A stretch of DNA of 64,000 nucleotides from Hoeflea marina (GTDB lineage Bacteria > Pseudomonadota > Alphaproteobacteria > Rhizobiales > Rhizobiaceae), in assembly GCF_003182275.1 (NCBI RefSeq), contig NZ_QGTR01000004.1, positions 1 through 64,000 of the forward strand, written 5' to 3'. This document shows positions 16,559-25,369 of the stretch, one piece after another. The notes beneath the pieces are model-generated. The model ran no database searches. It had not been told where the DNA came from and saw only the letters and a program-made list of their open reading frames with translations. Position numbers and translations under genes: made by a program. The first letter of the stretch is position 1; each line of letters opens with the position of its first letter.

Positions 16559-19272
16559 GGAAGCGCCGAGAGCGTGCGCTCGTTCTCGAAATAGAGCCGT
16601 AACCAGAGGGCATAGCCGATATCCTGGGACCAGTAGAAACGCCGGACGGTTGCGCTCAGGTCGTTGTGATAGAGAAGCGGTGGGCTCCGGCTTAGCAGGG
16701 AAAAATCATCTTCGGCAATGTCTTCCAGCAGCCTCGCCGTTTGTCGGTAGGCTTCATGTGAGACTTCGCCGGCTTCGATCCTTCGGATTTCGCCCGCGAC
16801 CCGCACCCAGATGTACTGGCCGGCAACGTCCGTGCGCAGGCGCGCCTGCGGAAACTGCGGCAGGCAACCGGCCTTCTCGAGGTCGGCGAGCCGCAGGATC
16901 ACCATCACCGGCGCACCGGCGTAATAGACCCAGATGTCGTCGTCGCCGGCCTTGGCGGACAGCGCCCGGCACAGGGCATGGGCTGCCGGCTGGTCCACCT
17001 GGTCCAGAAACTGGAATATATGCATCTGGATTCCGACATCCGCCGGATTGGGGTCCTGTCCCGGATCCAGGCACCGGTACTGGTCCCGCGGCGCAAGCCA
17101 TGTCCTGTAAAGTCCGTCCGGTCTCCGGTACTGCTTCAGGGTGGCGAGCACGGACGCGAGCTGGCCCGCGCTGCCTCCGTCTGTCACCCGCCATGCCAGG
17201 GCGGTGTCGTCCGAATCGGGTGTGATCACGCAGCCGAGCCTGCCGATGGTGGCGGCGTCGGGGCGTCCGTGATACCGGACTAGGCCGGTCTGCTCGATCT
17301 GGCCGGACAGGAACCCGCGGGTTTTCGCCAGCATGTCCTCGAGACCCGCCGCCTCGGCCACGGGTCCGGCGACGTCGAGCATGATGGCATTGAGATAGGT
17401 GTTGAGTTCCAGGCGCGGCTCTTCGAAACGGGTACCGCCGGTGTAGACGGTCAACCAGGAGCCGTCCGCCTGTTGGCCACTCGAAAGCACCTGGCTGGCG
17501 CGCCGCGCCGCACTCGGCAGATCGGTCACAGGCTCGATTGCCTCCGGCCGAGGCTCGAGGACGAAAGTTGTCTGCCCGAGCAGCCGCGGCTCTCCTCCCT
17601 CCGTGGCGCGGACCAGCACCGCCAGAATATGGTCCCCCGGGCCGAGCCCGTCGAGCCGGGCGGTGACGGCCCACCCCGCCGGGCTCGTCTCTCCCAGCGC
17701 GGCCTCGACATCGGGGCGCGAGAAGAACGTCGAGCTTCCCGCGACCTGCCGGCCATCGATGAGGACGGCGACATCGCTTGGAGAGTGATTGTTGGTCAGC
17801 GCCCAGCCCTGGACCTCGATCTGCCTGCCGGCCTCGCCGCCGGCGCCCTGCGCAACGGGCAGGACAATGGACACATCGATGCTGCCGCGCAGACCGACAT
17901 TGAGGTCGGGTTGCACCCGCGGATGGCGCAGTTCCGCGATGAAGGCGGCGTTGCGAATGTCCCAGGCAGGCCGCATCCGGTCAGGACCCGCGGCGGAGAT
18001 GATCGGCATTTCCGAGACTCCGGTGTACCAGAAGGCGCCGATGCCCTGCACCAGGATGGCCGCCAGGGACGCGACCGCAAACGCGGCGCGGCCGATCCGC
18101 GACAGCGATGTCACCACGGGCGGCAGCATCCACATCAGCATGGGCAGCATGTCGGTCAGCCAGCGCGGCCCCCAGGACATGCCCTGTCGCCAGTCGATCA
18201 TGGCGTAGAGAAGCAGCTGCACGAGGGCGGCACAGCCGACCGCCGCCGTCAGTCCCCGTCCGGAGGGCTCACGCGCGATCCGCCGAACGAAGATCGCAAT
18301 GAACAGCAGGAACGGCGAGAAGACAAACAGGCCGCGCGTCGGACTGACGAGCAGGCCCGCCACACCCTCCAGGAAGTTGTCGTTGAAATTCTCGGCAGGG
18401 ACATGAACCGCGTAGGCGCCGGCAACATTGCCCACAACCACCAGATTGTAGGCAACGCTCAACAGGACCGGAACCAGGCCCGAGAGGACAAACAGCGGCA
18501 CCCTCCTGCCGGCCCACCACAATCCATAGATGCCCAAACCCGCGGCCAGAATGGCGTCCGGCTGGCGGTTGGCGGCGATCAGCGCGCACAGGAAACCTGC
18601 GAGGATGATCCTCGGCATCGTGCCCGGTCCGGTGAGCAGCAGCATCGTGGCCACGATCAGCAATTGCGCGAGACCATGCATCCACAGCGCCTGGCTGCTG
18701 ATGACCCAGGTCGTCGTCCCGAAGGCATAGACCAGGCTCAGAATGACTGCCCATCCGCGATCGGTCCGCCGCCTCAGCAGCAGATAGAGCAAGCCGACGG
18801 ACAGCGCCGCCATCAGGGAAGCGCAGAGCTTTTCCATGATGCGGGCTACCTGGTCGAACAGCAGCGGGTCGAAGCCGGACCGGTTCAGATAGATAACAGC
18901 CGGAAGATAGAGGGGGGCAAGAACCACCGGTACGACGACGGGAAATTTCGACACGTATCGGTCGCCCGCCACCTTCACGATCCAGTGCGCGGTGTCGCCC
19001 TTCTCCAGCGTTGGCGGCGGTTTGCGCCCCTGCGCCACCATCGGGAGGATCGGATCAAGCGACAGGTCATGATTCTGCCAGATCGAAAACGGCAGATATC
19101 GCGCCGCATAGCTGTCCGCTGCACTGATGGAGCGGAGATTCGCGTTGTAGATTACGAAGGCCATCGTCCCAAGAAGCAAAGCCACCAGGACATCACGAGC
19201 GCAAATGCGACGAAAAACCGGTTCTCCATTTGCCTCGGCTGGGACATCGGCGGACCGTGCCTCTGTCACCAA
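16516..19272 (-). CDS. GT-C-like membrane protein fused to an alpha/alpha-toroid (terpene-cyclase-like) domain
   Basis: A 918-residue protein. Residues about 25-415 hold roughly ten to twelve transmembrane helices with a large first periplasmic loop (DSYAARYLPFS ... DRYVSKFPVVVP), resembling GT39-like GT-C glycosyltransferases that use polyprenyl-phosphate sugars. Residues about 455-575 look like a beta-sandwich domain. Residues about 585-895 form an alpha-helical region with QQADGSW near 600 and the hexapeptide DSDDTA at 686-691, which matches the catalytic DxDDTA of class II terpene cyclases. The whole C-terminal half should face the periplasm, where cyclase chemistry would be unusual, so the toroid may instead bind glycan or lipid. 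It heads a minus-strand operon with the UbiA and GT2 genes. Confidence 0.85.
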   Translation of the reverse strand: MVTEARSADVPAEANGEPVFRRICARDVLVALLLGTMAFVIYNANLRSISAADSYAARYLPFSIWQNHDLSLDPILPMVAQGRKPPPTLEKGDTAHWIVKVAGDRYVSKFPVVVPVVLAPLYLPAVIYLNRSGFDPLLFDQVARIMEKLCASLMAALSVGLLYLLLRRRTDRGWAVILSLVYAFGTTTWVISSQALWMHGLAQLLIVATMLLLTGPGTMPRIILAGFLCALIAANRQPDAILAAGLGIYGLWWAGRRVPLFVLSGLVPVLLSVAYNLVVVGNVAGAYAVHVPAENFNDNFLEGVAGLLVSPTRGLFVFSPFLLFIAIFVRRIAREPSGRGLTAAVGCAALVQLLLYAMIDWRQGMSWGPRWLTDMLPMLMWMLPPVVTSLSRIGRAAFAVASLAAILVQGIGAFWYTGVSEMPIISAAGPDRMRPAWDIRNAAFIAELRHPRVQPDLNVGLRGSIDVSIVLPVAQGAGGEAGRQIEVQGWALTNNHSPSDVAVLIDGRQVAGSSTFFSRPDVEAALGETSPAGWAVTARLDGLGPGDHILAVLVRATEGGEPRLLGQTTFVLEPRPEAIEPVTDLPSAARRASQVLSSGQQADGSWLTVYTGGTRFEEPRLELNTYLNAIMLDVAGPVAEAAGLEDMLAKTRGFLSGQIEQTGLVRYHGRPDAATIGRLGCVITPDSDDTALAWRVTDGGSAGQLASVLATLKQYRRPDGLYRTWLAPRDQYRCLDPGQDPNPADVGIQMHIFQFLDQVDQPAAHALCRALSAKAGDDDIWVYYAGAPVMVILRLADLEKAGCLPQFPQARLRTDVAGQYIWVRVAGEIRRIEAGEVSHEAYRQTARLLEDIAEDDFSLLSRSPPLLYHNDLSATVRRFYWSQDIGYALWLRLYFENERTLSALPCDSAGAGGKCGGK

Positions 19273-19405
19273 TGATCTTGCCTCTTTGACATTATGATCG
19301 GGGACACCATAGTGGCATGATCCGCACTCGACAATGAACTCCCTGGCGCATCAACAGGAAGATCTTCGCCGCCATGCCCTCACATTTTTCGGAGAATGAC
19401 AGCAG

Positions 19406-20191
19406 ATGCCAAAGGGGACCGGTTCGAGACAGGCAAACCTGATCGGCATCGGCGCGCCGAGGACCGCGACCAGCAGCCTGGCGCGCATGCTCCAGGCGTC
19501 GCAGGAGGTCTTTGTCCCCGAAGAAAAGGAACTCAACGGCTTCGGCATCGACACGAGCGTCACCGCGGAACGCTACGACATGTCCTTCGCCAAGGCGACC
19601 GTCGAGCAGCACTATCTCGCCGACATCACGCCGGTCTATCTTTCCAACGAGCAGATGCCCGAGCGCATAAGGTCCTACAATCCCGACGCACGGATCATCG
19701 CCACGCTCAGGGAGCCGGTCAGCCGCGTGGTGTCGCAGTACAGGCATATGAAAAGCGTGGTCGACACGTCGCTGGGCCCCGACCTTGCGCTGGACATCGA
19801 GTCCTATGTGAAGCGCGGCCTGGCCGAAATCGGCGGGCACAGCCCCGCCGAGAACACCTGGTACTCAGCCGCCATGAACATCCGTCATTCCCTCTATGGC
19901 AGCCATCTCAGCCGCTATTACCGGTGCTTTCCCCGCGACCGGATCCTGGTGCTGATCTACGAGGACCTGACCGGCCCGACCCCTGCGGCGGGCAAGGGCG
20001 TGTGGGAGCAGCAGCTAAAGGATTTCCTCGGCGTCACCACGGACCAGACCCACTGGCAGAATCGCGCCGAAGGCTTCGAGACGGAAATCTCCGAAGAGCT
20101 GAAAGGCGAGCTCAGGACGCTGTTTGCCCCGGAGGTCGCGCTGGCGGGAGAACTGATCGGCCGCGACCTTGCCGGGTTGTGGGGATACTGA
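19406..20191 (+). CDS. Sulfotransferase family protein
   Basis: A 261-residue PAPS-dependent sulfotransferase. The 5'-phosphosulfate loop GIGAPRTATSSL (14-25) lies near the N-terminus, and the 3'-phosphate-binding segment RIIATLREPVSRVVSQYRH (96-114) shows the conserved R and S. The fold is like that of heparan-type sulfotransferases rather than cytosolic phenol types. It is the second sulfotransferase-like protein in the locus and the last gene before the dnaB core run, so it most likely sulfates the same surface glycan. No PAPS synthesis genes (cysDNC) are in the window. Confidence 0.88.
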   Translation: MPKGTGSRQANLIGIGAPRTATSSLARMLQASQEVFVPEEKELNGFGIDTSVTAERYDMSFAKATVEQHYLADITPVYLSNEQMPERIRSYNPDARIIATLREPVSRVVSQYRHMKSVVDTSLGPDLALDIESYVKRGLAEIGGHSPAENTWYSAAMNIRHSLYGSHLSRYYRCFPRDRILVLIYEDLTGPTPAAGKGVWEQQLKDFLGVTTDQTHWQNRAEGFETEISEELKGELRTLFAPEVALAGELIGRDLAGLWGY

Positions 20192-20346
20192 AGGCTCTCG
20201 AAGTCAGTCCGTCGCGATCGGGCACTCGACGCCGTGGTCAGACCGTATTCCGCAATTCCTCCGGTCCACCTGGTGCCGTGAGCGACATCCGTCCGCCCGA
20301 ATCGTGCTAGAATGAGGTCAAGCCGAAACCCATCGCTGATGCGCGC

Positions 20347-20367
20347 ACTTATCCACAGGCTGTGGAT
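20347..20367. promoter_or_regulatory. Paired DnaA-box-like sites upstream of dnaB
   Basis: TTATCCACA is a perfect DnaA-box consensus and is followed after 3 bases by TGTGGATGA, an inverted box with one mismatch. The pair lies about 125 bases before the dnaB start in a 300-base gene-free stretch. It could place dnaB under DnaA control. Similar dyads occur in alphaproteobacterial intergenic DNA, so function is unproven. Confidence 0.5.
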
Positions 20368-20490
20368 GATGCGCATGAACGCGCAGCCGCGGTTTTTTGG
20401 CCGGACAGGATCGCCTGACTTGGATAAAGGTCGGGTCCCGAACCAGATAGACAGACATCCGGACCACCGGACAGGAAAGCTGACCCACCG

Positions 20491-22026
20491 ATGAACGACG
20501 CGGCGCGCAAATTCGACACAGTTCCGGCCCGGGCCGAAAAGACCCCGCTGTTTCGCGAGGCGCCGTCCAACATCGAGGCCGAGCAGGCGCTGCTCGGCGC
20601 CATCCTCGTCAACAACGACGCCTTCTACCGGGTGTCGGACTTTCTCAAGCCCGAACACTACCAGGAGCCGCTGCACCGCAAGATCTACGAGGTCGGCGGC
20701 GACATCATCCGCATGGGCAAGACCGCCAACCCGGTGACCATCAAGACCTTCCTGCCCGCCGACGGCAAGGTCGGCGACATGACCGTGGCGCAGTATCTCG
20801 CCCGTCTCGCCTCCGAGGCCGTCAACATCATCAATGCCGAGGACTATGGCCGCGCCATCTACGACCTGGCGCTGCGCCGGGCGCTGATCGGCATCGGCGA
20901 GGACATGGTCAACATCGCTTTCGACGCGCCGCTCGACATGCCGCCGCAGACCCAGATCGAGGACGCCGAGCGCCGCCTGTTCGAGCTCGCCGAGAACGGC
21001 CGCTACGACGGCGGCTTCCAGTCCTTCAACGACGCGGTGTCGCTGGCCATCGACATGGCGGGCGCGGCCTACCAGCGCGACGGCGGGCTGTCGGGCATTT
21101 CCACCGGCATCACCTCGCTCGACGCCCGCATGGGCGGCCTGCAGCATTCCGACTTGATCGTGCTTGCCGGACGCCCCGGCATGGGCAAGACGTCGCTTGC
21201 CACCAACATCGCCTTCAACATCGCCGCCGCCTACGAGCCGGAAGTCCAGGCCGACGGCTCCATGAAGGCCAAGAACGGCGGCGTCGTCGGCTTCTATTCG
21301 CTGGAAATGAGCTCCGAGCAGCTCGCCACCCGCATCATTTCCGAGCAGACCGAGATCCCGTCGTCGAAGATCCGCCGCGGCGACATCACCGAGGCGGACT
21401 TCGAGAAGCTCGTCGGCTGCTCGCAGATGATGCAGAAGATCCCGCTGTTCATCGACCAGACCGGCGGCATCTCGATCGCGCAGCTGTCGGCGCGGGCCCG
21501 GCGGCTCAAGCGGCAGCGCGGCCTCGACGTGCTGGTCATCGACTATATCCAGCTGATGACCGGCTCGGGCAAGTCGAGCGACAACCGGGTGCAGGAAATC
21601 ACCCAGATCACCACCGGTCTCAAGGCGCTCGGCAAGGAGCTTCACGTTCCCATCATTGCCCTGTCGCAGCTCTCGCGCCAGGTCGAAAGCCGCGAGGACA
21701 AGCGCCCGCAGCTCTCCGACCTGCGTGAATCGGGCTCGATCGAGCAGGACGCCGACGTCGTGCTGTTCGTGTTCCGCGAGGAATACTACGTCAACAACAT
21801 GGAGCCGCGCCGCACCGCCGAGGAAGTGGCCGCCGACATCAAGACGCCGGAATACCTGGCCTGGGAAGACAAGATGACCAAGGTGCGCGGCACCGCCGAC
21901 GTGATCATCGCCAAGCAGCGCCACGGCCCCACCGGCACCGTGCAGCTCGCCTTCCAGTCGCAGTTCACCCGCTTCACCGACCTGGCCGACACATCCTACG
22001 ACCAGTTCTCCCACGACGAGCATTGA
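20491..22026 (+). CDS. dnaB: Replicative DNA helicase DnaB
   Basis: Hexameric 5'-3' helicase of the replication fork. The 511-residue protein has the N-terminal domain (about 25-125), then the RecA-like ATPase with Walker A AGRPGMGKTS (226-235), Walker B VLVIDYIQLM and the DLRESGSIEQDAD motif. It carries a small alphaproteobacterial insertion after Walker A (around EPEVQADGSMKAKNGG). The ATG at 20491 is preceded by GGAAAG. No intein is present. rplI, usual upstream in this group, is absent; the sulfotransferase gene and a DnaA-box pair are there instead. alr follows 7 bases after the stop. Confidence 0.98.
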   Translation: MNDAARKFDTVPARAEKTPLFREAPSNIEAEQALLGAILVNNDAFYRVSDFLKPEHYQEPLHRKIYEVGGDIIRMGKTANPVTIKTFLPADGKVGDMTVAQYLARLASEAVNIINAEDYGRAIYDLALRRALIGIGEDMVNIAFDAPLDMPPQTQIEDAERRLFELAENGRYDGGFQSFNDAVSLAIDMAGAAYQRDGGLSGISTGITSLDARMGGLQHSDLIVLAGRPGMGKTSLATNIAFNIAAAYEPEVQADGSMKAKNGGVVGFYSLEMSSEQLATRIISEQTEIPSSKIRRGDITEADFEKLVGCSQMMQKIPLFIDQTGGISIAQLSARARRLKRQRGLDVLVIDYIQLMTGSGKSSDNRVQEITQITTGLKALGKELHVPIIALSQLSRQVESREDKRPQLSDLRESGSIEQDADVVLFVFREEYYVNNMEPRRTAEEVAADIKTPEYLAWEDKMTKVRGTADVIIAKQRHGPTGTVQLAFQSQFTRFTDLADTSYDQFSHDEH

Positions 22027-22033
22027 GCCGCCC

Positions 22034-23158
22034 GTGACGGATCGCCCGCCCTCCCTGATGCCGGCCGCCGCCACGACGCGGCTGGCGATCGATCTCGGCG
22101 CGCTCGCCGCCAACTGGCGACAGATGGCGGCCAGATCCGGCAGGGCGCGCTGCGGCGCCGCGGTCAAGGCGGACGGCTACGGAACCGGCATGATCCCGGT
22201 GGCAGGCCGGCTCGAGCGCGAGGGATGCAGGGATTTCTTCGTGGCCGACGCCAACGAGGGCGCCGCCCTGCGCCGTGCCCTCCCCGAGGCACGCATCCAT
22301 GTGCTCAACGGCGCCTTCGACGGGGCCATGGCCCTTCTGGTGGCGCATGACCTGATCCCGGTCCTCAATTCGATGCACCAGGTGGCGCTGTGGCGATCCG
22401 CCGGGGCCGGCCGAGCCTGCGCGTTGCATGTCGACACCGGCATGAACCGGCTCGGCGTGACGCCGGCCGAAGCGGCGGGACTGGCGGCCGACCCGTCGTT
22501 CCGGCCAGTGCTGGTGATGAGCCATTTCGCCTGCGCCGACACGCCCGCCCACCCGCTCAACGCCGCCCAGATCGCCGCCTTTGCCGCCGCGCGCGCCCAT
22601 TTCCCGCAGGCCGAGGCAAGTCTGGCCAATTCCGCCGGCATCCATCTCGGCGCCGATGCGCTGTTCGATCTCACCCGGCCGGGCATCGCGCTCTATGGCG
22701 GCGAATCGGTCAACGACACGCCCAACCCGATGGCGGTGGTGGCGACGCTCAAGACCCGCGTGCTGGTGCTGCGCGAGGCCCGCGCCGGCGACAGCGTCAG
22801 CTACGGCGCCACCGCCCGGCTCGGCCGCGACAGCCGCATCGCCGTCTGCGGCATCGGCTATGCCGACGGCTTTCACCGCTCGGGCTCCGGCAGCGGCGTG
22901 CCGCTGCGCGGCACCGGCCTGCCCGGCGCCCACGGCATCATCGCAGGGGAAAGGGTGCCCGTGCTCGGCCGCGTCACCATGGACCTGACCATGTTCGATG
23001 TGACCGACCTGGCGCCCGGCGCCGTCGAGCCGGGATCCTGGATCGAGCTCTTCGGTCCCGCCATCGCGCTTGACGACGCCGCCCGTGCCGCCGGCACCAT
23101 CGGCTACGAACTGCTGACCGCCATGGGACGGCGCAGCGCGCGGGAGTATCGCGATTAA
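22034..23158 (+). CDS. alr: Alanine racemase
   Basis: PLP enzyme that interconverts L- and D-alanine for peptidoglycan synthesis. The PLP-binding lysine is K45 in AVKADGYG, and the second catalytic base is the tyrosine in the SVSYGATARL segment; IGYADG and the beta-barrel C-terminal domain (RVTMDLTMFDVTD) are also present. The 374-residue length is normal. Translation probably begins at a GTG 7 bases after dnaB, indicating coupling in the dnaB-alr-radA run that is conserved in this order. Confidence 0.95.
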   Translation: MTDRPPSLMPAAATTRLAIDLGALAANWRQMAARSGRARCGAAVKADGYGTGMIPVAGRLEREGCRDFFVADANEGAALRRALPEARIHVLNGAFDGAMALLVAHDLIPVLNSMHQVALWRSAGAGRACALHVDTGMNRLGVTPAEAAGLAADPSFRPVLVMSHFACADTPAHPLNAAQIAAFAAARAHFPQAEASLANSAGIHLGADALFDLTRPGIALYGGESVNDTPNPMAVVATLKTRVLVLREARAGDSVSYGATARLGRDSRIAVCGIGYADGFHRSGSGSGVPLRGTGLPGAHGIIAGERVPVLGRVTMDLTMFDVTDLAPGAVEPGSWIELFGPAIALDDAARAAGTIGYELLTAMGRRSAREYRD

Positions 23159-23224
23159 CCCACCCGCCTGCAATTTCAGCGGGCAGAGGCAACGATCCTG
23201 CCACACCGGCCCGGATGATGACCC

Positions 23225-23854
23225 ATGCAGGCAAGACGGCGAATCCTGGGCGGAGTTCTTCCGTTTGTCCCGGTTCTGGTGGGAGCCGGGCTGACGTTCG
23301 CCCTGATCGATGTGGTCAGCGGCGATGTCTCGACGCATTTCTTCGACCACTGTCTCCGTCCGGCCTGGATCGAAGTCGTGGTGCTCGCCTACGGCACCGG
23401 CTTCGTGGCCCTGCTGTCGAAGAAGCAGAACGACGACACGGACATCTGGCTGCTGCTCGGTGTCCCGGCCGTTTGCTTTGTGGCCTGCATCCTGCTGGCG
23501 ACGAGTGGTACCAAGGCCGGGTTTGAAAACGACTGGCTGCAGGTCTATATTCCTGCCTTGATTGCTGCTGCCAGGGTCGCCACCACGGGAGGCCGGATTG
23601 TCCACGCATGCGACTGCCAACCGGGACGACAAGCCGGGACTGCGAGAAGCGGTGCGCTATCTGCGCCAACATGCCATGACAAGCGTGGGAAATGCGCTGG
23701 TGGTGGTGGAGATCATGAAGACGGCCAAATTGCTGATCGACCGCTTCGCCTGAGGGAAGCGGTCGTGAGTGCCTCGACCGACATTCGCCCGAACCGACGA
23801 TCGCCGCGCCTTGTCCGAGGCGTGCCCGGGGTGGACATTGATCCACATGCCTGA
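23225..23854 (+). CDS. Hypothetical small membrane protein, 3' end uncertain
   Basis: The first 105 or so residues look genuine: an N-terminal helix (GGVLPFVPVLVGAGLTFALI), a second near 48-62 and a third at about 74-92, the last two with a charged KKQNDDTD loop between them. After ALIAAARVATTGG the translation becomes Cys-, Gly- and Arg-rich and unlike protein, and another frame carries a better candidate ORF (23598-23753). Either the real gene continues by a frameshift or its C-terminus is non-conserved. I do not recognise the family. It lies between alr and radA, where small membrane proteins are common in related genomes. Confidence 0.45.
   Translation: MQARRRILGGVLPFVPVLVGAGLTFALIDVVSGDVSTHFFDHCLRPAWIEVVVLAYGTGFVALLSKKQNDDTDIWLLLGVPAVCFVACILLATSGTKAGFENDWLQVYIPALIAAARVATTGGRIVHACDCQPGRQAGTARSGALSAPTCHDKRGKCAGGGGDHEDGQIADRPLRLREAVVSASTDIRPNRRSPRLVRGVPGVDIDPHA
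23598..23753 (+). CDS. Possible small protein with TTG start
   Basis: A 51-residue frame that begins at TTG, 7 bases after GGGAGG, and reads as a normal amphipathic protein (GLREAVRYLRQHAM ... LVVVEIMKTAKLLIDRF). It overlaps the doubtful 3' half of the preceding ORF in another frame. It may be an independent small gene or the true C-terminal part of that ORF after a frameshift. Family unknown. Confidence 0.35.
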   Translation: MSTHATANRDDKPGLREAVRYLRQHAMTSVGNALVVVEIMKTAKLLIDRFA

Positions 23855-23893
23855 CAAATCCTCCACTCGAACCCGGAATCAGGAACCCGATCC

Positions 23894-25303
23894 TTGGCCA
23901 AGACCCGAACCCAGTTCATCTGCCAGAGCTGCGGCACCGTGCATGCGCGCTGGGCCGGCAAGTGCGACGGCTGCGGCGCCTGGAACACCATCATCGAGGA
24001 TGACGGCAACGGCGGCATCGGCGGCGGGCCGGGCACGGCCATGCGCAAGGGCCGCCCGGTGGCGCTGGCCACTTTGTCCGGCGAAATCGAGGAAGCCCCC
24101 CGCGTTGCCACCGGCATTTCCGAACTTGACCGCGCCACCGGCGGCGGCTTCGTGCGCGGCTCGGCGGTGCTGGTCGGCGGCGATCCCGGCATCGGCAAGT
24201 CGACGCTGCTGATGCAGGCCGCCGCCGCCCTCTCCCGGCAGGGCCAGCGCGTCATCTATGTCTCCGGCGAGGAGGCCACGGCGCAGATCCGGCTGCGCGC
24301 GCAGCGGCTGGGCGCGGCCGATTCCGACGTGCTGCTCGCCGCCGAGACCAATGTCGAGGACATCCTGGCGACGCTCGCCGACGGCAAGCGGCCGGATTTC
24401 GTCATCATCGATTCGATCCAGACTTTGTGGAGCGAGATGGCGGGGTCCGCGCCGGGCAGCGTCACCCAGGTGCGCACCGGCGTGCACGCCATGATCCGCT
24501 TCGCCAAGCAGACCGGCACCGCCATGGTCCTGGTCGGCCATGTCACCAAGGACGGCCAGATCGCGGGTCCACGCGTGGTCGAGCACATGGTCGATGCGGT
24601 GCTCTATTTCGAGGGCGACCGCGGCCATCACTACCGCATCCTCAGGACGGTGAAGAACCGCTTCGGCCCCACCGACGAGATCGGCGTCTTCGAGATGTCC
24701 GACAAGGGCCTGCGCGAGGTCGCCAATCCCTCTGAGCTGTTCCTGGGCGAGCGCAACGCCAAGTCGCCGGGCGCCGCCGTCTTTGCCGGTATCGAGGGCA
24801 CGCGGCCGATTCTGGTGGAAGTCCAGGCGCTGGTGGCGCCGTCGGCACTCGGCACGCCGCGCCGCGCCGTGGTCGGCTGGGATTCGGCGCGGCTGTCGAT
24901 GATTCTGGCCGTGCTCGAGGCCCATTGCGGCGTCCGGCTCGGCAGCCACGATGTTTACCTCAACATTGCCGGTGGTTACCGGATTTCGGAGCCCGCAGCC
25001 GACATGGCTGTGGCCGCTGCACTGGTTTCGTCGCTCGCCGGACTTGCCCTTCCCGCCGATTGCGTCTATTTCGGCGAAGTCAGCCTGTCGGGCGCAGTCA
25101 GACCGGTTGCGCAAACGGGACTGAGGCTCAAGGAAGCCGAGAAGCTGGGGTTCAACAGCGCCGTCCTGCCGAAGGGATCAGCGGACCTTCCCGCCTCCCG
25201 GGGAGCGACCTGGACGGAGGTGGAATCCCTGCCTGATCTTGTGGCCAGGATCGCCGGTTCGAAAGCCGCCGAACTGACCGCGGGGGAAGACGACGACAAT
25301 TGA
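23894..25303 (+). CDS. radA: DNA repair protein RadA
   Basis: RecA-related branch-migration helicase used in recombination repair. The 469-residue protein has the N-terminal zinc finger C10-C13-C24-C27, Walker A GGDPGIGKST (95-104), the RadA-specific KNRFG motif, and a C-terminal Lon-protease-like domain lacking the catalytic residues. Translation appears to start at TTG (23894), which puts the zinc finger at the normal position; no ATG is available in frame upstream of it. It sits between the small ORFs and cvpA in the conserved order. Confidence 0.97.
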   Translation: MAKTRTQFICQSCGTVHARWAGKCDGCGAWNTIIEDDGNGGIGGGPGTAMRKGRPVALATLSGEIEEAPRVATGISELDRATGGGFVRGSAVLVGGDPGIGKSTLLMQAAAALSRQGQRVIYVSGEEATAQIRLRAQRLGAADSDVLLAAETNVEDILATLADGKRPDFVIIDSIQTLWSEMAGSAPGSVTQVRTGVHAMIRFAKQTGTAMVLVGHVTKDGQIAGPRVVEHMVDAVLYFEGDRGHHYRILRTVKNRFGPTDEIGVFEMSDKGLREVANPSELFLGERNAKSPGAAVFAGIEGTRPILVEVQALVAPSALGTPRRAVVGWDSARLSMILAVLEAHCGVRLGSHDVYLNIAGGYRISEPAADMAVAAALVSSLAGLALPADCVYFGEVSLSGAVRPVAQTGLRLKEAEKLGFNSAVLPKGSADLPASRGATWTEVESLPDLVARIAGSKAAELTAGEDDDN

Positions 25304-25369
25304 TTTCCCGGTTCTGCCCGGGCCGCAGCGTGCGCCAGGCAGACCGTATCCGGAACGGAAACCGAATTC

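Noticed and set aside
7228-20191. Reading the glycan locus as a complete O-antigen or capsule cluster
   Set aside because: No flippase, polymerase, ABC exporter or chain-length protein is present, so a known export route cannot be claimed.
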